The position numbers and the translations under genes are program-made. A stretch of DNA of 51,119 nucleotides from Erysipelotrichaceae bacterium (GTDB lineage: Bacteria > Bacillota_I > Bacilli_A > Erysipelotrichales > Erysipelotrichaceae), in contig JAFRKA010000011.1 of assembly GCA_017432005.1 (NCBI GenBank), positions 1 through 51,119 on the forward strand. The letters run 5' to 3'. The number at the start of each line of letters is the position of its first letter. The first letter of the stretch is position 1. Below, piece after piece: positions 24,259 through 35,740 of the stretch. The notes beneath the pieces are model-generated. The model had not been told where the DNA came from, did not search any database, and saw nothing but the letters and a program-made list of their open reading frames with translations.

Positions 24259-25017
24259 ATGAATATCCTGATCACAAACGATGACGGTATCGACAGTATC
24301 GGTCTGCGTACCCTGGCCAGAAAGTTCTCGGAAATCGGAGATGTTTATGTCGTGGCTCCGGAAGGTGAGAGGAGCTCCAATTCCCATTGTCTGAATATCA
24401 AAGGAAAGATCCGCTATGAGGAAAGGATCATCCCTCAGGTAAAGAAGGCTTATGCGCTCTGGGGGACACCGGCTGATTGCGCTCATATGGGTATACGTGT
24501 GCTGGTTGAGGAAAAGATCGATCTGCTGGTATCGGGGATCAACAGAGGCAGGAACGTCTCGACCGATATCATCTATTCGGGAACGATCGGTGCAGCCCGT
24601 GAGGCTTTTATCGACGGAATCCCGGCCATGGCTCTCTCCCTGAATTCCTTTACCAGTGATGAATATGAGGCAGCTGCCGATTACGGACTCAGGATCGCCA
24701 TGGCTTATCTTGAATCTGAAAACAGAAAGGATTACTTCCTCAACGTCAATGTACCGGCCATACCGGAAGAGCAGATCAAAGGCATCATGGTCTGTGATCG
24801 AGTCGGTGATGTTTTCTACAATGATGATTATTCACTTATCGAAGAAGAGGGTATCTCTTATATCCGGATCGAGAACAACAATATGGCCTTCGATATGAAA
24901 GACTATGATCTGTGCATCGATTACTGTGCTTTAGATGCCGGCTATGTATCCGTATCGCCGTTAAAGAACGATCACATCGATTTGGAACATGTGAAGGACG
25001 TGGAAGGACTTTTATGA
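24259..25017 (+). CDS. surE: 5'/3'-nucleotidase SurE
   Basis: The 252-residue protein dephosphorylates nucleoside monophosphates. NILITNDDGIDSIG holds the metal-binding Asp pair. GTPADCAHMGI and LVSGINRGRNVS are also typical. ATG at 24259 is chosen; a GTG lies one codon before. There is no Shine-Dalgarno sequence, and TAGAAT (24246-24251) ends 7 nt before the ATG, so the message may be leaderless. The next gene overlaps the stop. Confidence 0.92.
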   Translation: MNILITNDDGIDSIGLRTLARKFSEIGDVYVVAPEGERSSNSHCLNIKGKIRYEERIIPQVKKAYALWGTPADCAHMGIRVLVEEKIDLLVSGINRGRNVSTDIIYSGTIGAAREAFIDGIPAMALSLNSFTSDEYEAAADYGLRIAMAYLESENRKDYFLNVNVPAIPEEQIKGIMVCDRVGDVFYNDDYSLIEEEGISYIRIENNNMAFDMKDYDLCIDYCALDAGYVSVSPLKNDHIDLEHVKDVEGLL

Positions 25018-25814
25018 GGAAGAAATATCTGTTTTTCGATATCGACGGGACTTTAGTCAACGGCGGTTACGGCTCGGAATTCATCCCCGCTTCGACGCTG
25101 CTGGCTTTACAGAAAGTCAGGGAAGCCGGTCACTTCACGGCGATCGCCACCGGCAGAGCTCACGTGATGGCCAAATCGTTCATGGAACCTTTAGGTATGG
25201 ACAATATGGTCTCAGACGGCGGCTACGGACTGACGATCGGCGGAAAACTGCTGGGCATCACTCCTCTTGATAAAGAAAAGGTCTGTGAATTGATCGATGA
25301 ATGCATCGAAAAAGACTTTCCCTGGGGACTGTCCATCGATAATGAAAGCTGCCGCTATACAGCCGATGAACGTTTCATGGAGGTGACAGCCGATTCCTAT
25401 CTGAAGACGGTGATCAGGAAAGATCTCGATCCGCATAAGTGTGACAGGATCTACAAGGCCTATATCGCCTGTCTGCCCGGTGAGGAACAGAAACTGGAAA
25501 AGCTCAAGGAACTGCCGTGGTGTCGCTTCCATCGGGAATACATCTTTGTCGAGCCGGCCGATAAGGCTTATGGAATAAGAAAAGTCATGGATCACTTCAA
25601 CGGGGATTACCGGGATGTGATCGTCTTCGGGGACAACGATAACGATCTGTCGATGTTTACGGACGATTTCTATAAAGTCGCCATGGGCAATGCGACCGAA
25701 AGGCTGAAGAAAGCAGCCGATTATGTGACGGCCGATATCAATGATGACGGCATCTACAAGGCCTGTGAATATCTGGGACTGTTTGAAAAAGTGAACGAAG
25801 CGGAAAAAATGTGA
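25014..25814 (+). CDS. Cof-type HAD hydrolase
   Basis: The protein has 266 residues. Motif I is FFDIDGTLVNGG, motif II AIATGRAH and motif IV VFGDNDNDLSMF. The large C2 cap in the middle makes it a Cof-type phosphatase, probably for sugar phosphates or flavin-type substrates. It overlaps surE by 4 nt. The end is followed by the L10 leader promoter. Confidence 0.87.
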   Translation: MRKKYLFFDIDGTLVNGGYGSEFIPASTLLALQKVREAGHFTAIATGRAHVMAKSFMEPLGMDNMVSDGGYGLTIGGKLLGITPLDKEKVCELIDECIEKDFPWGLSIDNESCRYTADERFMEVTADSYLKTVIRKDLDPHKCDRIYKAYIACLPGEEQKLEKLKELPWCRFHREYIFVEPADKAYGIRKVMDHFNGDYRDVIVFGDNDNDLSMFTDDFYKVAMGNATERLKKAADYVTADINDDGIYKACEYLGLFEKVNEAEKM

Positions 25815-25831
25815 AAAAATGCATTTTTCCA

Positions 25832-25970
25832 TTGAAATAAAGGGATCAAATAGGGTAAAATATTTAAGCATCGATATACCATAGACAGTAACGGCAATAT
25901 GCTTAATAATGTTACCGAGGTTGATCAGAAGATGATTTTTAACCTGTGTCTGTGGGCACAGGTTTTATTT
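25832..25970 (+). promoter_or_regulatory. rplJL promoter and ribosomal protein L10 leader
   Basis: TTGAAA (25832-25837) and TAAAAT (25856-25861) are 18 bp apart. The transcript then carries ATACCATAGACAG, typical of the L10 leader. A stem of GTAAC (about 25889-25893) with GTTAC follows, then CCGAGG and finally AACCTGTG/CACAGGTT (25941-25964) with a U-rich tail that acts as terminator. In this family L10-L12 complex binding the leader stops transcription. Confidence 0.8.
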
Positions 25971-26000
25971 ATGAGTATATGGGTGTTAGAAAGAGGAAAT

Positions 26001-26582
26001 ATGAATCAAGCTGTATTAAGTAGCAAACAGGCATTAGTTTCTGAGATCACTGACAAGATCAAGAACTCTCAGTCTACTGTTGTTTGCGAGTATCGCGGTC
26101 TAAGCGTAGCCGAAGTTACGGAACTCAGACGCAATCTCAGAGCTGAAGACGTTGAATTCAAAGTCTACAAGAACACCATGGTCGAAAGAGCATGTGACGA
26201 ATCAGGCTTTGAAGATCTCAAGACTGTTTTAAACGGTCCGAATGCCTTCGCTTTCTCTAAGGATGCGACTGCTCCGGCCAGAGTGCTCGCCAAGTTCGCG
26301 AAGAAGCACAAAGCTCTGATACTGAAGAGCGGTATCGTTGAGGGCAAGGTCGTTGACGAAGCTACGATTGCTGAACTGTCTAAACTGCCTAACCGTGACG
26401 GTATGCTGTCGATGTTACTGAGCTGTCTGCAGTCACCTGTAAGCTCATTCGCAAGAGTCGTCAAGGCTGTTGCCGAGGCTAAGGAGTCTGCAGCACCTGC
26501 CGCAGCAGCCAAGGCTGAAGAGCCGGCTGCGCCAGAAGCAGCAACTGCCGAAGAGCCAAAGGCAGAAGAAGCCGCTGCATAA
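26001..26582 (+). CDS. rplJ: 50S ribosomal protein L10
   Basis: The 193-residue protein begins MNQAVLSSKQALVSEITDKI and contains STVVCEYRGLSVAEV and VYKNTMVERA. The last 35 residues are an Ala/Glu-rich tail longer than in Bacillus. It carries L12 dimers on the stalk. The start is chosen by AAAGAGGAAAT. An earlier in-frame Met lies within the leader and is unlikely. Confidence 0.97.
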   Translation: MNQAVLSSKQALVSEITDKIKNSQSTVVCEYRGLSVAEVTELRRNLRAEDVEFKVYKNTMVERACDESGFEDLKTVLNGPNAFAFSKDATAPARVLAKFAKKHKALILKSGIVEGKVVDEATIAELSKLPNRDGMLSMLLSCLQSPVSSFARVVKAVAEAKESAAPAAAAKAEEPAAPEAATAEEPKAEEAAA

Positions 26583-26616
26583 TTTATTAAATTAGAAAAA
26601 GGAGAAAAAATTTATT

Positions 26617-26988
26617 ATGGCAAAATTATCACATGATGATATCCTGGCTTATTTAGAGGAAGCCAGCATCTTAGAACTGAACGATTTAGTAAAAGCTATC
26701 GAAGAGAAATTCGGTGTCACCGCTGCTGCTCCGGTCGCTGTTGCAGCTGCACCTGCTGAAGAAGCAGCTCAGGGTCCTTCTTCTGTATCAGTTGTTCTTA
26801 CCAACTTTGGTGAAGCAAAGACTGCTGTTATCAAGGTCGTCAAGACTATTACCGGTTTAGGCCTGGTTGAAGCTAAGGGTCTCGTTGACAAGTGCCCAAG
26901 CCCGATCAAGGAAAACATCAGCCCGGAAGAAGCTGAAGATATCAAGAAGCAGTTAATGGAAGCAGGAGCTACCGTCGAAATCAAATAA
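26617..26988 (+). CDS. rplL: 50S ribosomal protein L7/L12
   Basis: The protein has 123 residues. The N-terminal dimer part is [20 protein letters not shown], followed by an Ala-rich hinge ([15 protein letters not shown]). The C-terminal domain includes [27 protein letters not shown] precedes the start. rplK and rplA are not upstream. Confidence 0.98.
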   Translation: MAKLSHDDILAYLEEASILELNDLVKAIEEKFGVTAAAPVAVAAAPAEEAAQGPSSVSVVLTNFGEAKTAVIKVVKTITGLGLVEAKGLVDKCPSPIKENISPEEAEDIKKQLMEAGATVEIK

Positions 26989-26995
26989 TTAGGCA

Positions 26996-27586
26996 ATGAA
27001 CCATTATTATACGGATAATAGTGAGCTGAATTCCGAAAGAAAGGAGTTCACATATTATTTCGATAATGAGGTTTTCCGTTTCACTACCGATAACGGCGTT
27101 TTTTCCAAGAACAACGTCGATTACGGCAGTTATATCTTAGTTAAGACTATCTATCTGAAGGATCTGGGGAAAAGTCTCCTGGACTTAGGTTCAGGATACG
27201 GTCCGATCGGGATCATACTGAAGCGTTTTCATCCGGAAACGGACGTGGAGATGGCTGAAGTCAATCCGCGGGCAGTAGAACTTTCCATCCTGAATAATTC
27301 AGTAAATAAGACAGATATTAAAGTCCATCTGTGCGATGACATCACGACGCTTCCGCATCGTTTCGATACGATCGTGCTCAATCCGCCGATCAGGGCGGGA
27401 AAAGCTGTGATCTATGATCTGTATGCCAGAAGCAAGGAAATGCTCAATGAGCACGGTCATCTGTATATCGTGATCCGAAAGGCTCAGGGAGCAGGGTCAT
27501 CCATCAGAGAACTTGAAACATTGTTCAGTGAGGTTGAGATCATCGGCCGGGATAGCGGATATCTCGTGATCGACAGTCATAACTGA
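26996..27586 (+). CDS. RsmC-like class I methyltransferase (YbxB type)
   Basis: The 196-residue protein has the SAM-binding motif LLDLGSGYGPIGI and the catalytic VLNPPIRAGKAV. The latter is typical of the YbxB group found between rplL and rpoB in Firmicutes and related to the 16S rRNA guanine methyltransferase RsmC. The start is 7 nt after rplL with only a weak ribosome site (TTAGGCA), so it may be translated by coupling. Confidence 0.88.
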   Translation: MNHYYTDNSELNSERKEFTYYFDNEVFRFTTDNGVFSKNNVDYGSYILVKTIYLKDLGKSLLDLGSGYGPIGIILKRFHPETDVEMAEVNPRAVELSILNNSVNKTDIKVHLCDDITTLPHRFDTIVLNPPIRAGKAVIYDLYARSKEMLNEHGHLYIVIRKAQGAGSSIRELETLFSEVEIIGRDSGYLVIDSHN

Positions 27587-27621
27587 ACTGAAGCACATAA
27601 TTATTTGAAAGGACGGCGCAA

Positions 27622-30600
27622 ATGAAACAAACATACAAAATTGTGGATTCGGGTAAGCATTCTACTCGCCGTGACTATTCCAAGGTCAGTGGTAACCTTG
27701 AACTGCCTAATCTAGTAGAGGTACAGACCGATTCTTTCAAGTGGTTTACCAAAGAAGGGATAAAGGAAGTATTTGATGATATCTATCCGATCCAAAACTA
27801 CAGCGGAAACATCCGCCTGAAGCTGCTGGATTTTGAATTCGGTGAGCCGAAGTATTCAGTAGCCGAGACCAAATACCGTGAAGAAGATTATCGCGCGCCG
27901 TTAAAAGCCAATATGGAGCTGGAAATCATCGATGAGGAGACAGGTGAAGTCATCACCAAAAAGGAGGAAGTGTTCTTAGGAGACTTCCCAATGATGACTC
28001 CGACCGGTACTTTTATCATCAATGGTGCTGAGAGGGTAATCGTCTCACAGATCGTCAGATCTCCGGGTGCTTATTTCGATACGGAAACTGACGACAAGAC
28101 CGGAAAGGAAGCTTTCTCCGGAGAGCTCATCCCTTCGCGCGGTACGTGGTTGGAATTTTTAACTGATGATAAGAAGAACGCTTTAGGCCGCATCATGAAC
28201 ATGTCGGTCGACAGGAAGCGTAAGATCTTATCTACCATCCTTCTTAAATGTATAGGATTCTCACTTAATCTGGAAAAGGGTGAGGACGGTTTTGATATTG
28301 CGAAAGTCAAGACTTTCCTGAAGGCTCTCGGACTCAATGTCTATGAGGATCTGATCAATCAGAACGATGACCGTGAGTTCCTCAACATCTATGAAGCGAT
28401 CTATACATCTTTCCTGGGCGCATATGAAGAGATCACCAATACTCTTCAGGCTGATAAGACCAAGACGACTGATGCCGCATTGCTGGAAATGCACAAGAAC
28501 CAGAAACAGGACGAAGTTCCGACTGTTGAAGGTGCTGCAAACCTGATGAATGCGAAGTTCTTTGATCAGAAGAAATATGATCTTACTTCAGCCGGCCGTT
28601 ACAAGCTCGGAAAGAAACTCAATGTCATCGACCGTATCGAACATCATGTCCTGGCTGAAGACTTATACAAGGCTGACGGCGGGATCCTTTTCAGAGCCGG
28701 TACGAGGATCGAAAAGGCTGAAAGAAATGTCTTACGTGAAGAGCTCATCAGAGGTTCTCATGTTGAAGCATTCCCGTTCAGACACATCTTCTCGCATCCT
28801 TCGATCGTCGAAGTATCGACTTCCGATAAGCTCGCGCTCAAGGGCAGGATCCTGGCCAATGATATCGATCTGGCAGACCGTACCTATTTCATCGGTACTG
28901 TCCTGACTCCGTCTGATATCAGCAAGATCGCCAAGGAGATCAAGACTGTCAGAGTCTACAGCGGCATCACTTCGAGAGAAGTCCCACTGACTTCCGAGAA
29001 CTACAGTGCCGTCATGGACTACGGACAGAGGATGTTCGTGCTCGGACGTCTGACAGATTCCAAGGGTGAAGATATCAAAGTTGAAGACGAACAGGCTATG
29101 CCTTACTACCTGCCTGATCATGACAGCTACATGCTGATGTCAGACAAGGAAGAGGCGATCAAGAAGAGAGTCGATGCCGGTGAAAAGATCACAGCATGGC
29201 TCGTCGGAACCGCCTGCCAGGTCGTCAACATCGTTCATCCGGAAGATCCTGATAACATCATCAGACTGATCGGTATCGATCCGCTGAACAAGAAGAAATG
29301 TATCACGATGTCAGATATGCTGGCATTCTACAACTATATGTTCACGCTGCTCGACGGTGTCGGTACGACTGATGATATCGATATGCTGGGTAACAGAAGG
29401 ATCAGAACGGTCGGTGAACTGATCCAGAATCAGTTCCGTATCGGTCTTTCGCGTATGGAAAAGGCCGTCAAGGAGAAGATGTCGATCACTGAGATCGAGA
29501 ACGCTACTCCGAAGACTTTGACCAACAACCGTCCGCTGTCCGGTGCGATCAGAGAATTCTTCTCGTCTTCACAGCTTTCACAGTTCATGGATCAGCAGAA
29601 TCCATTGGCTGAACTTACCAACAAACGTCGTATCTCTGCTTTAGGACCTGGTGGTCTTACCAGAGAAAGAGCCGGATTTGAAGTCCGTGACGTTCATAAC
29701 TCACACTACGGAAGGATCTGTCCGATCGAGACCCCTGAAGGTCAGAACATCGGTCTGATCTCCTATCTGACTACCTATGCGAAGATCAACGAGTACGGAT
29801 TCATCCAGACTCCTTACCGCAAGGTAGACAAAAAGGGCAATGTATCAGATGAGACTATCTATCTGTCTGCCGATGATGAGGCGGACTACATCATTGCCCA
29901 GGCCAACGAGGTCGTAAACGGCAAGCTGGTCAACGATCAGGTCGTTGCCCGTAAGGCCGGTGAAACGATCCTGGCTGACAAGAAAGATGTCGAACTGGCT
30001 GACGTCTCGCCTAAGCAGATCGTCTCCGTCGCTGCCGCCTGTATCCCGTTCCTCGAGAACGATGATGCTTCGCGTGCGCTGATGGGTGCGAACATGCAAA
30101 GACAGGCCGTTCCGCTTTTAAGACCTCATGCTCCATATGTCGGTACCGGTATCGAACCGAAGATCGCCAGAGATTCAGGTACAGGTCTGATCGCTCAGCA
30201 CGATGGTACAGTCACCTATGTTGACGCCAACATGATCACTGTCACATCGAAGAACGGCGAGGAGCACAACTACAATCTGGAGAAGTTTGCCAGATCCAAT
30301 GCCGGAACATGCATCAACCATCGTCCGATCGTCAAGGACGGCGATGCAGTAAAGGTCGGCGATATCATCGCTGACGGTCCGAGCATGGATGACGGAGAAC
30401 TGGCTCTGGGTCAGAATGTCACGATCGCTTTCATGACATGGCATGGCTACAACTATGAGGATGCCATCATCATGTCTGAGAGGATGGTGAAGGATGATGT
30501 CTATACCTCTATTCATATCGATGAATATTCGATCGAAAAGAGAAAGACGAAACTTGGTGAAGAAGAGATCACCAGAGATATCCCTAACGTTCAGGAAGGC

Positions 30601-31773
30601 GCCTGCCGTAACCTGGATTCAAGAGGTATCGTCATGGTCGGTGCAGAAGTCAAGGAAGGCGATATCCTTGTCGGTAAAGTAACTCCGAAAGGACAGTCCG
30701 ATGCATCACCAGAAGAAAAACTGTTATTGGCTATCTTCGGTGAGAAATCACACGAAGTAAGAGATAACTCATTGAGAGTTCCGCACGGCGGTGCCGGTAT
30801 CGTTCAGTCCATCAGAGTCTTCAAGAGATCTGAGGGTTATGAACTGGGTCCAGGCGTCACCGAAGTGATCAAGGTATATGTCGTTCAGAAACGAAAGATC
30901 TCTGAAGGCGACAAGATGGCCGGAAGACACGGCAACAAGGGTGTCATTTCGAAGATCCTCCCGGTCGAGGATATGCCATTCATGCCTGACGGAACACCGG
31001 TCGATATCATGCTCAACCCGTTCGGCGTGCCATCACGTATGAACATCGGTCAGGTCCTGGAGATCCATCTGGGCATGGCTGCCAAGGCTCTGAGCGAGAA
31101 GGCCGGACACCCTGTCATGTTTGCGACTCCGGTCTTTGACGGAATCACAAACGAAGAACTGACTGATATCATGAAGGAAGCTCAGACATCAATGGACGGC
31201 AAGATCATCCTGCGCGATGGCAAGACCGGTGAACCATATGATGAGAGAATCTCCGTCGGTGTCATGTATATGATCAAGCTGGCGCACATGGTCGATGATA
31301 AGCTCCATGCCCGTGCTACAGGTCCTTATTCACTCGTTACTCAGCAGCCTCTGGGCGGTAAAGCACAGAACGGCGGTCAGAGATTCGGTGAAATGGAAGT
31401 CTGGGCTCTGGAAGCCTACGGTGCCGCTCATACGCTGGAAGAGATCCTGACGGTCAAGTCCGATGATATCAACGGTCGTACGAAGACTTATGATGCGATC
31501 ATCAAGGGCAAGCGCATACCTGAACCGGGTATCCCTGAATCCTTCAACGTCCTGAAGAACGAACTTCAGGCGCTGGCTCTGGATGTCAGGATGCTGGACA
31601 GTGAAGGTAATGAAGTAAGCATTTCCCGCAGTGATGATGATGACCGCGAAGTATCCAGGGCACCGGAAGCTACCGTTGTCGAGGATTCGGCTGGTCTGAG
31701 CATCAGAGACACGATCGATGAAGAAGAAGCACCACCAGAAGCAATCATGGGTCTGGATGACGAGGAGGTATAG
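27622..31773 (+). CDS. rpoB: RNA polymerase subunit beta, with Asn at the rifampicin-site His
   Basis: The protein has 1383 residues, about 190 more than Bacillus RpoB. The extra length lies mainly between [14 protein letters not shown] and [12 protein letters not shown], where a large beta/alpha insertion replaces a short segment. The rifampicin pocket reads [19 protein letters not shown] followed by [11 protein letters not shown]: the His of the common LTHKRR is Asn. Other core parts are intact (GEKVTPKG-like [50 protein letters not shown]). AAAGGACGG precedes the start. rpoC follows after 2 nt. Confidence 0.98.
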   Translation: MKQTYKIVDSGKHSTRRDYSKVSGNLELPNLVEVQTDSFKWFTKEGIKEVFDDIYPIQNYSGNIRLKLLDFEFGEPKYSVAETKYREEDYRAPLKANMELEIIDEETGEVITKKEEVFLGDFPMMTPTGTFIINGAERVIVSQIVRSPGAYFDTETDDKTGKEAFSGELIPSRGTWLEFLTDDKKNALGRIMNMSVDRKRKILSTILLKCIGFSLNLEKGEDGFDIAKVKTFLKALGLNVYEDLINQNDDREFLNIYEAIYTSFLGAYEEITNTLQADKTKTTDAALLEMHKNQKQDEVPTVEGAANLMNAKFFDQKKYDLTSAGRYKLGKKLNVIDRIEHHVLAEDLYKADGGILFRAGTRIEKAERNVLREELIRGSHVEAFPFRHIFSHPSIVEVSTSDKLALKGRILANDIDLADRTYFIGTVLTPSDISKIAKEIKTVRVYSGITSREVPLTSENYSAVMDYGQRMFVLGRLTDSKGEDIKVEDEQAMPYYLPDHDSYMLMSDKEEAIKKRVDAGEKITAWLVGTACQVVNIVHPEDPDNIIRLIGIDPLNKKKCITMSDMLAFYNYMFTLLDGVGTTDDIDMLGNRRIRTVGELIQNQFRIGLSRMEKAVKEKMSITEIENATPKTLTNNRPLSGAIREFFSSSQLSQFMDQQNPLAELTNKRRISALGPGGLTRERAGFEVRDVHNSHYGRICPIETPEGQNIGLISYLTTYAKINEYGFIQTPYRKVDKKGNVSDETIYLSADDEADYIIAQANEVVNGKLVNDQVVARKAGETILADKKDVELADVSPKQIVSVAAACIPFLENDDASRALMGANMQRQAVPLLRPHAPYVGTGIEPKIARDSGTGLIAQHDGTVTYVDANMITVTSKNGEEHNYNLEKFARSNAGTCINHRPIVKDGDAVKVGDIIADGPSMDDGELALGQNVTIAFMTWHGYNYEDAIIMSERMVKDDVYTSIHIDEYSIEKRKTKLGEEEITRDIPNVQEGACRNLDSRGIVMVGAEVKEGDILVGKVTPKGQSDASPEEKLLLAIFGEKSHEVRDNSLRVPHGGAGIVQSIRVFKRSEGYELGPGVTEVIKVYVVQKRKISEGDKMAGRHGNKGVISKILPVEDMPFMPDGTPVDIMLNPFGVPSRMNIGQVLEIHLGMAAKALSEKAGHPVMFATPVFDGITNEELTDIMKEAQTSMDGKIILRDGKTGEPYDERISVGVMYMIKLAHMVDDKLHARATGPYSLVTQQPLGGKAQNGGQRFGEMEVWALEAYGAAHTLEEILTVKSDDINGRTKTYDAIIKGKRIPEPGIPESFNVLKNELQALALDVRMLDSEGNEVSISRSDDDDREVSRAPEATVVEDSAGLSIRDTIDEEEAPPEAIMGLDDEEV

Positions 31774-31775
31774 AC

Positions 31776-34700
31776 ATGGCAAAGAACAAATTTGAAGCTA
31801 TCAAAGTCGGTTTAGCATCTCCTGATCGTATCCTTGAATGGTCACATGGCGAGGTAACCAAACCTGAGACCATCAACTACCGCAGCCAGAAACCGGAAAG
31901 AGACGGATTGTTCTGTGAAAGGATCTTCGGTCCGACCAAGGACTGGGAGTGTTACTGCGGCAAGTACAAGAAAGTACGTTACAAAGGTGTCGTATGTGAC
32001 CGCTGCGGTGTCGAGATCACCAAATCATCCGTTCGTAGAGAACGTATGGGTCATATCGCCCTGGCAGCTCCGGTAGCACACATCTGGTATCTAAAGGGTA
32101 TCCCTTCAAGAATGGGTCTGGTGCTCAATGTTTCACCTAAGATCCTGGAAGAAGTAGTATACTTCGTCACCTGGATCGTCACGGATCCGGGTTCAACGGA
32201 TCTCGAATACAAGCAGCCGCTGTCAGAGCTCGAAGTAAGAAACTACGAAGCTCTGTACGGCAGAGATGCTTTCAAGGCTCAGACCGGTGCTGAAGCGATC
32301 AAGACATTACTTGAGCAGGTCGATGTTCTTAAGGAAAAGCAGGACATCATGAAAGAGCTTGATAAGATCCAGAAGGACAGAGAGAAGAAGTCTGACAAAG
32401 ACAACCGCTCCGTTCTTTCGGACAAGAGCAAGAAGCTTATCAAGCGTCTGGAAACGATAAATGCTTTCGTAAGTTCCGACAACAAGCCGGAATGGATGGT
32501 ACTGACGGTCTTACCGGTCATACCGCCTGATCTGAGACCTATGCTGCAGCTGGACGGCGGACGTTTCGCAACGTCTGACCTCAATGACCTCTACAGGAGA
32601 GTCATCACCCGTAACAACCGTCTCAAGAAGCTGCTGGAGATCGGTACGCCAAGTATCATCGTCCAGAACGAAAAGCGTATGTTACAGGAAGCTGTAGATG
32701 CCCTGATCGATAACGGCCGCAGAGGCAATCCGGTCAAGGGTTCGGCCAACAGGCCTCTGAAGTCACTGTCACACTCCTTAAAGGGTAAACAGGGACGTTT
32801 CAGACAGAATCTGCTGGGTAAGCGTGTCGACTTCTCCGGAAGATCGGTCATCGCTGTCGGTCCGGATCTCAAGATGTACCAGTGCGGTATTCCAAGAGAG
32901 ATGGCCATCCAGTTATACAAACCGTTCGTGATCAATGAACTGGTCAATCAGAAGATCGCCCAGTCCAGCAAGTTTGCCGAGAAGATGATCGAAAGATTCG
33001 ATCCGCAGATCTGGGATGTTCTGGAAGAGATCATGGATAATCATCCGGTCTTCCTGAACCGTGCCCCGACACTGCACCGTCTCGGTATCCAGGCTTTCAA
33101 GCCGAAACTGGTCGAAGGAAGAGCTATCAGACTGCATCCGCTCGTTTGTACGGCATTCAACGCCGACTTCGACGGTGACCAGATGGCTGTCCACCTCCCG
33201 CTTTCCGAAGAGGCAAGAGCCGAGGCGGAGATCCTGATGATGGCTTCCAACAATATCCTTGGTCCGAAAGACGGTAAACCGATCGTTACTCCTTCGCAGG
33301 ACATGGTCCTCGGTAACTTCTATCTGAACATGGAAGAGACCGCTGAGGAATTCTATGAGAAGGCTGACATCATCGAGGCACTCGGTGACAAGGAAACTGC
33401 TGCGATGTGGAGGAGATTCGGTGACAATGAAGGCCATGTCTACAGGGACTTCAATGAAGCATTACTTGCCTATCAGAACAAGGATGTTCATCTGCACACC
33501 CGTGTCGCTGTACCGGCAAGAGCACTTAAGAAGACCGGTTTCACCGAGGAACAGAACGAAAAGTATCTGATCACGACTATCGGTAAACTGATCTTCAATG
33601 ACAAGTTCCCGGCTGATTTCCCTTACATCAACGATGTCGAGGGCGATTCGCTGAAGAGGACTCCTGACCGCTGTTTCGTACCAATGGGAACAGACATCAG
33701 AAAGTTCATCAAGGAACAGAAGATCGCTCCGGAATTCACCAAGAAGAATCTGTCCAAAGTCATTGCGGAAGTCTTCGCAAGATACAAGACCGAGGGTTCT
33801 TCCGAGATCCTGGATGCGATCAAGGATCTGGGATTCGAATATTCGACTGTTGCGGGTATGACGATCTCGCTGGCCGATATCAACGTTGCTCCGCATAAGC
33901 AGAAATTCGTTGATGAAGCCAAGAGACAGGCGGATATCCTCCAGAATCTGCTCAAGAGAGGTCAGCTGACCCTGCCTGAATGGGAAAAGCACTTCTCAAA
34001 ACTGTGGGCTGATACGACCAATGCGATCGGTGACGACGTCATGAACAACTTACCGCGTAAGTCTCCGATCAACATGTCATCCGTATCCGGTGCCCGTGGT
34101 AACAAATCCAACTTCACACAGCTGGCAGGCATGCGTGGTCTGATGGGCAGACCTACTCAGTCCAAATCCAAGAAGGAATACCAGCCGTCGATCATCGAGG
34201 TTCCAATTTACTCTTCATTCCGTGAAGGTCTGAACGTATCGGAATTCTTCATTTCGACGCACGGTGTCCGTAAGGGTCTTACTGATACAGCCCTGAAGAC
34301 AGCAGAATCCGGCTATCTGACCAGAAGACTGGTCGATGTGGCTCAGGATGTCATGGTCATGGAAGAAGACTGCCATACCGACAGGGGCTACTATGTTGAA
34401 GATATTATCGATCAGAAGGATAATTCGACTATCGAAAAATTCTATGATCGTATCGTCGGCAGATATGCCAAGGAACAGCTGGCTGATCCGAAGACCGGTG
34501 AGATCATCGTTGATGAAGACGAATTCATCGATGAAACGATCGCCGACAGGATCATCGCCGCCGGTTACAAAGGCATGAACATCCGCAACTCCTTCACCTG
34601 CAAGTGCAAGGACGGTATCTGCCGCAAGTGTTATGGCCGTAACATGGCTACAGGCAAGCTCGTTGAATCCGGTGAAGCTATCGGTATCATGGCTGCCCAG

Positions 34701-35678
34701 TCCATCGGTGAACCGGGTACACAGCTGACAATGCGTACCTTCCACTCCGGTGGTGTCGCCAATGCCAACGACGATATCACTCAGGGTCTGCCGCGTGTCG
34801 AAGAACTGTTCGAAGCGCGCTGTCCTAAACATCCGGCTGTTCTGGCCAAGATCGCCGGTGAGATCACCAGGATGGAAGAAACGGAAGACCACGCCTGGGT
34901 AATCGAGATCTCCAACGATAAGGAGACCATTGTCCACAAGTGCGGTATCTCCCAGACTGTCCGTGCCTGGCTGAAAGTAGGCGAACAGGTAAGAGCCGGT
35001 GCCAAGCTGACCGAGGGCAACGTTGATCCGAAGGAACTGCTGGCCATCGCCGGTGTTCAGGCTGTTCAGAACTACATACTTAAGGAAGTCAAGAAGGTAT
35101 ACGCCGTTACCGGTATCGATATCTCCGATAAGCACGTTGAGGTTATCATCAAACAGATGCTTAAGAAGGTCATCATCGTCGATCCGGGTGATTCAGAACT
35201 CTGTGCAGGTCAGACGATCTCGCTCAAGCGACTCACTGACATGAACAACGATCTGCTGATGAACGGCAAGCGTCCGGCCAAGTTTGAGCCGCTGCTTCTG
35301 GGTATATCCAAGTCTTCAGTCGAAACTGATTCGTTCCTGTCAGCTGCTTCATTCCAGGAGACCACCAAGGTACTCACGGATGCGGCAGTCAACGGCAAGA
35401 TCGATACGCTGTTCGGTATCAAGGAGAACGTCATCATCGGTAAGCTGATCCCGGCTGGAACCGGTTCGAAGTTCGAAAGAGAAACGACCAGACAGATCCA
35501 CGAGAGAGCAGAAGAACTCGATGAGATCCGTGAGGAAAAACTTCTCGCGGCTCAGGAGGAATCACAGCTTCCTAGTGAGATGATCGGTGAAGGTGAAGAT
35601 GAGGCCGATTTCCAGGATGAAACGGCTGTTGAAGAAGAGGATGTATCCGAGGATATGGCTGAAGAAGAAACAGTCTGA
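31776..35678 (+). CDS. rpoC: RNA polymerase subunit beta'
   Basis: The protein has 1300 residues. The N-terminal zinc ribbon [20 protein letters not shown] is followed by the catalytic [12 protein letters not shown] and, further on, [15 protein letters not shown] as second zinc site. [18 protein letters not shown] marks the bridge/trigger loop end. The C-terminal 45 residues are strongly acidic. A strong terminator follows. Confidence 0.98.
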   Translation: MAKNKFEAIKVGLASPDRILEWSHGEVTKPETINYRSQKPERDGLFCERIFGPTKDWECYCGKYKKVRYKGVVCDRCGVEITKSSVRRERMGHIALAAPVAHIWYLKGIPSRMGLVLNVSPKILEEVVYFVTWIVTDPGSTDLEYKQPLSELEVRNYEALYGRDAFKAQTGAEAIKTLLEQVDVLKEKQDIMKELDKIQKDREKKSDKDNRSVLSDKSKKLIKRLETINAFVSSDNKPEWMVLTVLPVIPPDLRPMLQLDGGRFATSDLNDLYRRVITRNNRLKKLLEIGTPSIIVQNEKRMLQEAVDALIDNGRRGNPVKGSANRPLKSLSHSLKGKQGRFRQNLLGKRVDFSGRSVIAVGPDLKMYQCGIPREMAIQLYKPFVINELVNQKIAQSSKFAEKMIERFDPQIWDVLEEIMDNHPVFLNRAPTLHRLGIQAFKPKLVEGRAIRLHPLVCTAFNADFDGDQMAVHLPLSEEARAEAEILMMASNNILGPKDGKPIVTPSQDMVLGNFYLNMEETAEEFYEKADIIEALGDKETAAMWRRFGDNEGHVYRDFNEALLAYQNKDVHLHTRVAVPARALKKTGFTEEQNEKYLITTIGKLIFNDKFPADFPYINDVEGDSLKRTPDRCFVPMGTDIRKFIKEQKIAPEFTKKNLSKVIAEVFARYKTEGSSEILDAIKDLGFEYSTVAGMTISLADINVAPHKQKFVDEAKRQADILQNLLKRGQLTLPEWEKHFSKLWADTTNAIGDDVMNNLPRKSPINMSSVSGARGNKSNFTQLAGMRGLMGRPTQSKSKKEYQPSIIEVPIYSSFREGLNVSEFFISTHGVRKGLTDTALKTAESGYLTRRLVDVAQDVMVMEEDCHTDRGYYVEDIIDQKDNSTIEKFYDRIVGRYAKEQLADPKTGEIIVDEDEFIDETIADRIIAAGYKGMNIRNSFTCKCKDGICRKCYGRNMATGKLVESGEAIGIMAAQSIGEPGTQLTMRTFHSGGVANANDDITQGLPRVEELFEARCPKHPAVLAKIAGEITRMEETEDHAWVIEISNDKETIVHKCGISQTVRAWLKVGEQVRAGAKLTEGNVDPKELLAIAGVQAVQNYILKEVKKVYAVTGIDISDKHVEVIIKQMLKKVIIVDPGDSELCAGQTISLKRLTDMNNDLLMNGKRPAKFEPLLLGISKSSVETDSFLSAASFQETTKVLTDAAVNGKIDTLFGIKENVIIGKLIPAGTGSKFERETTRQIHERAEELDEIREEKLLAAQEESQLPSEMIGEGEDEADFQDETAVEEEDVSEDMAEEETV

Positions 35679-35690
35679 TATGTCTGATGA

Positions 35691-35724
35691 AGGTGCGGAG
35701 AGATCCGCACCTTTTTCTTTTTTT
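35691..35724 (+). terminator. Terminator of the rpoBC operon
   Basis: AGGTGCGGA (35691-35699) and TCCGCACCT (35704-35712) pair over GAGA, followed by a T-rich tail. Confidence 0.95.
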
Positions 35725-35740
35725 GTGTATAATAGTGTCT

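Noticed and set aside
34215..35135. Reverse open frame of 306 codons inside rpoC
   Set aside because: It lies fully within the catalytic part of rpoC and shows no domain; codon bias of rpoC explains it.
35687..35740. N-terminal extension of the NlpC/P60 protein
   Set aside because: It would be translated through the rpoC terminator; the TATAAT box and the ATG at 35741 fit better.
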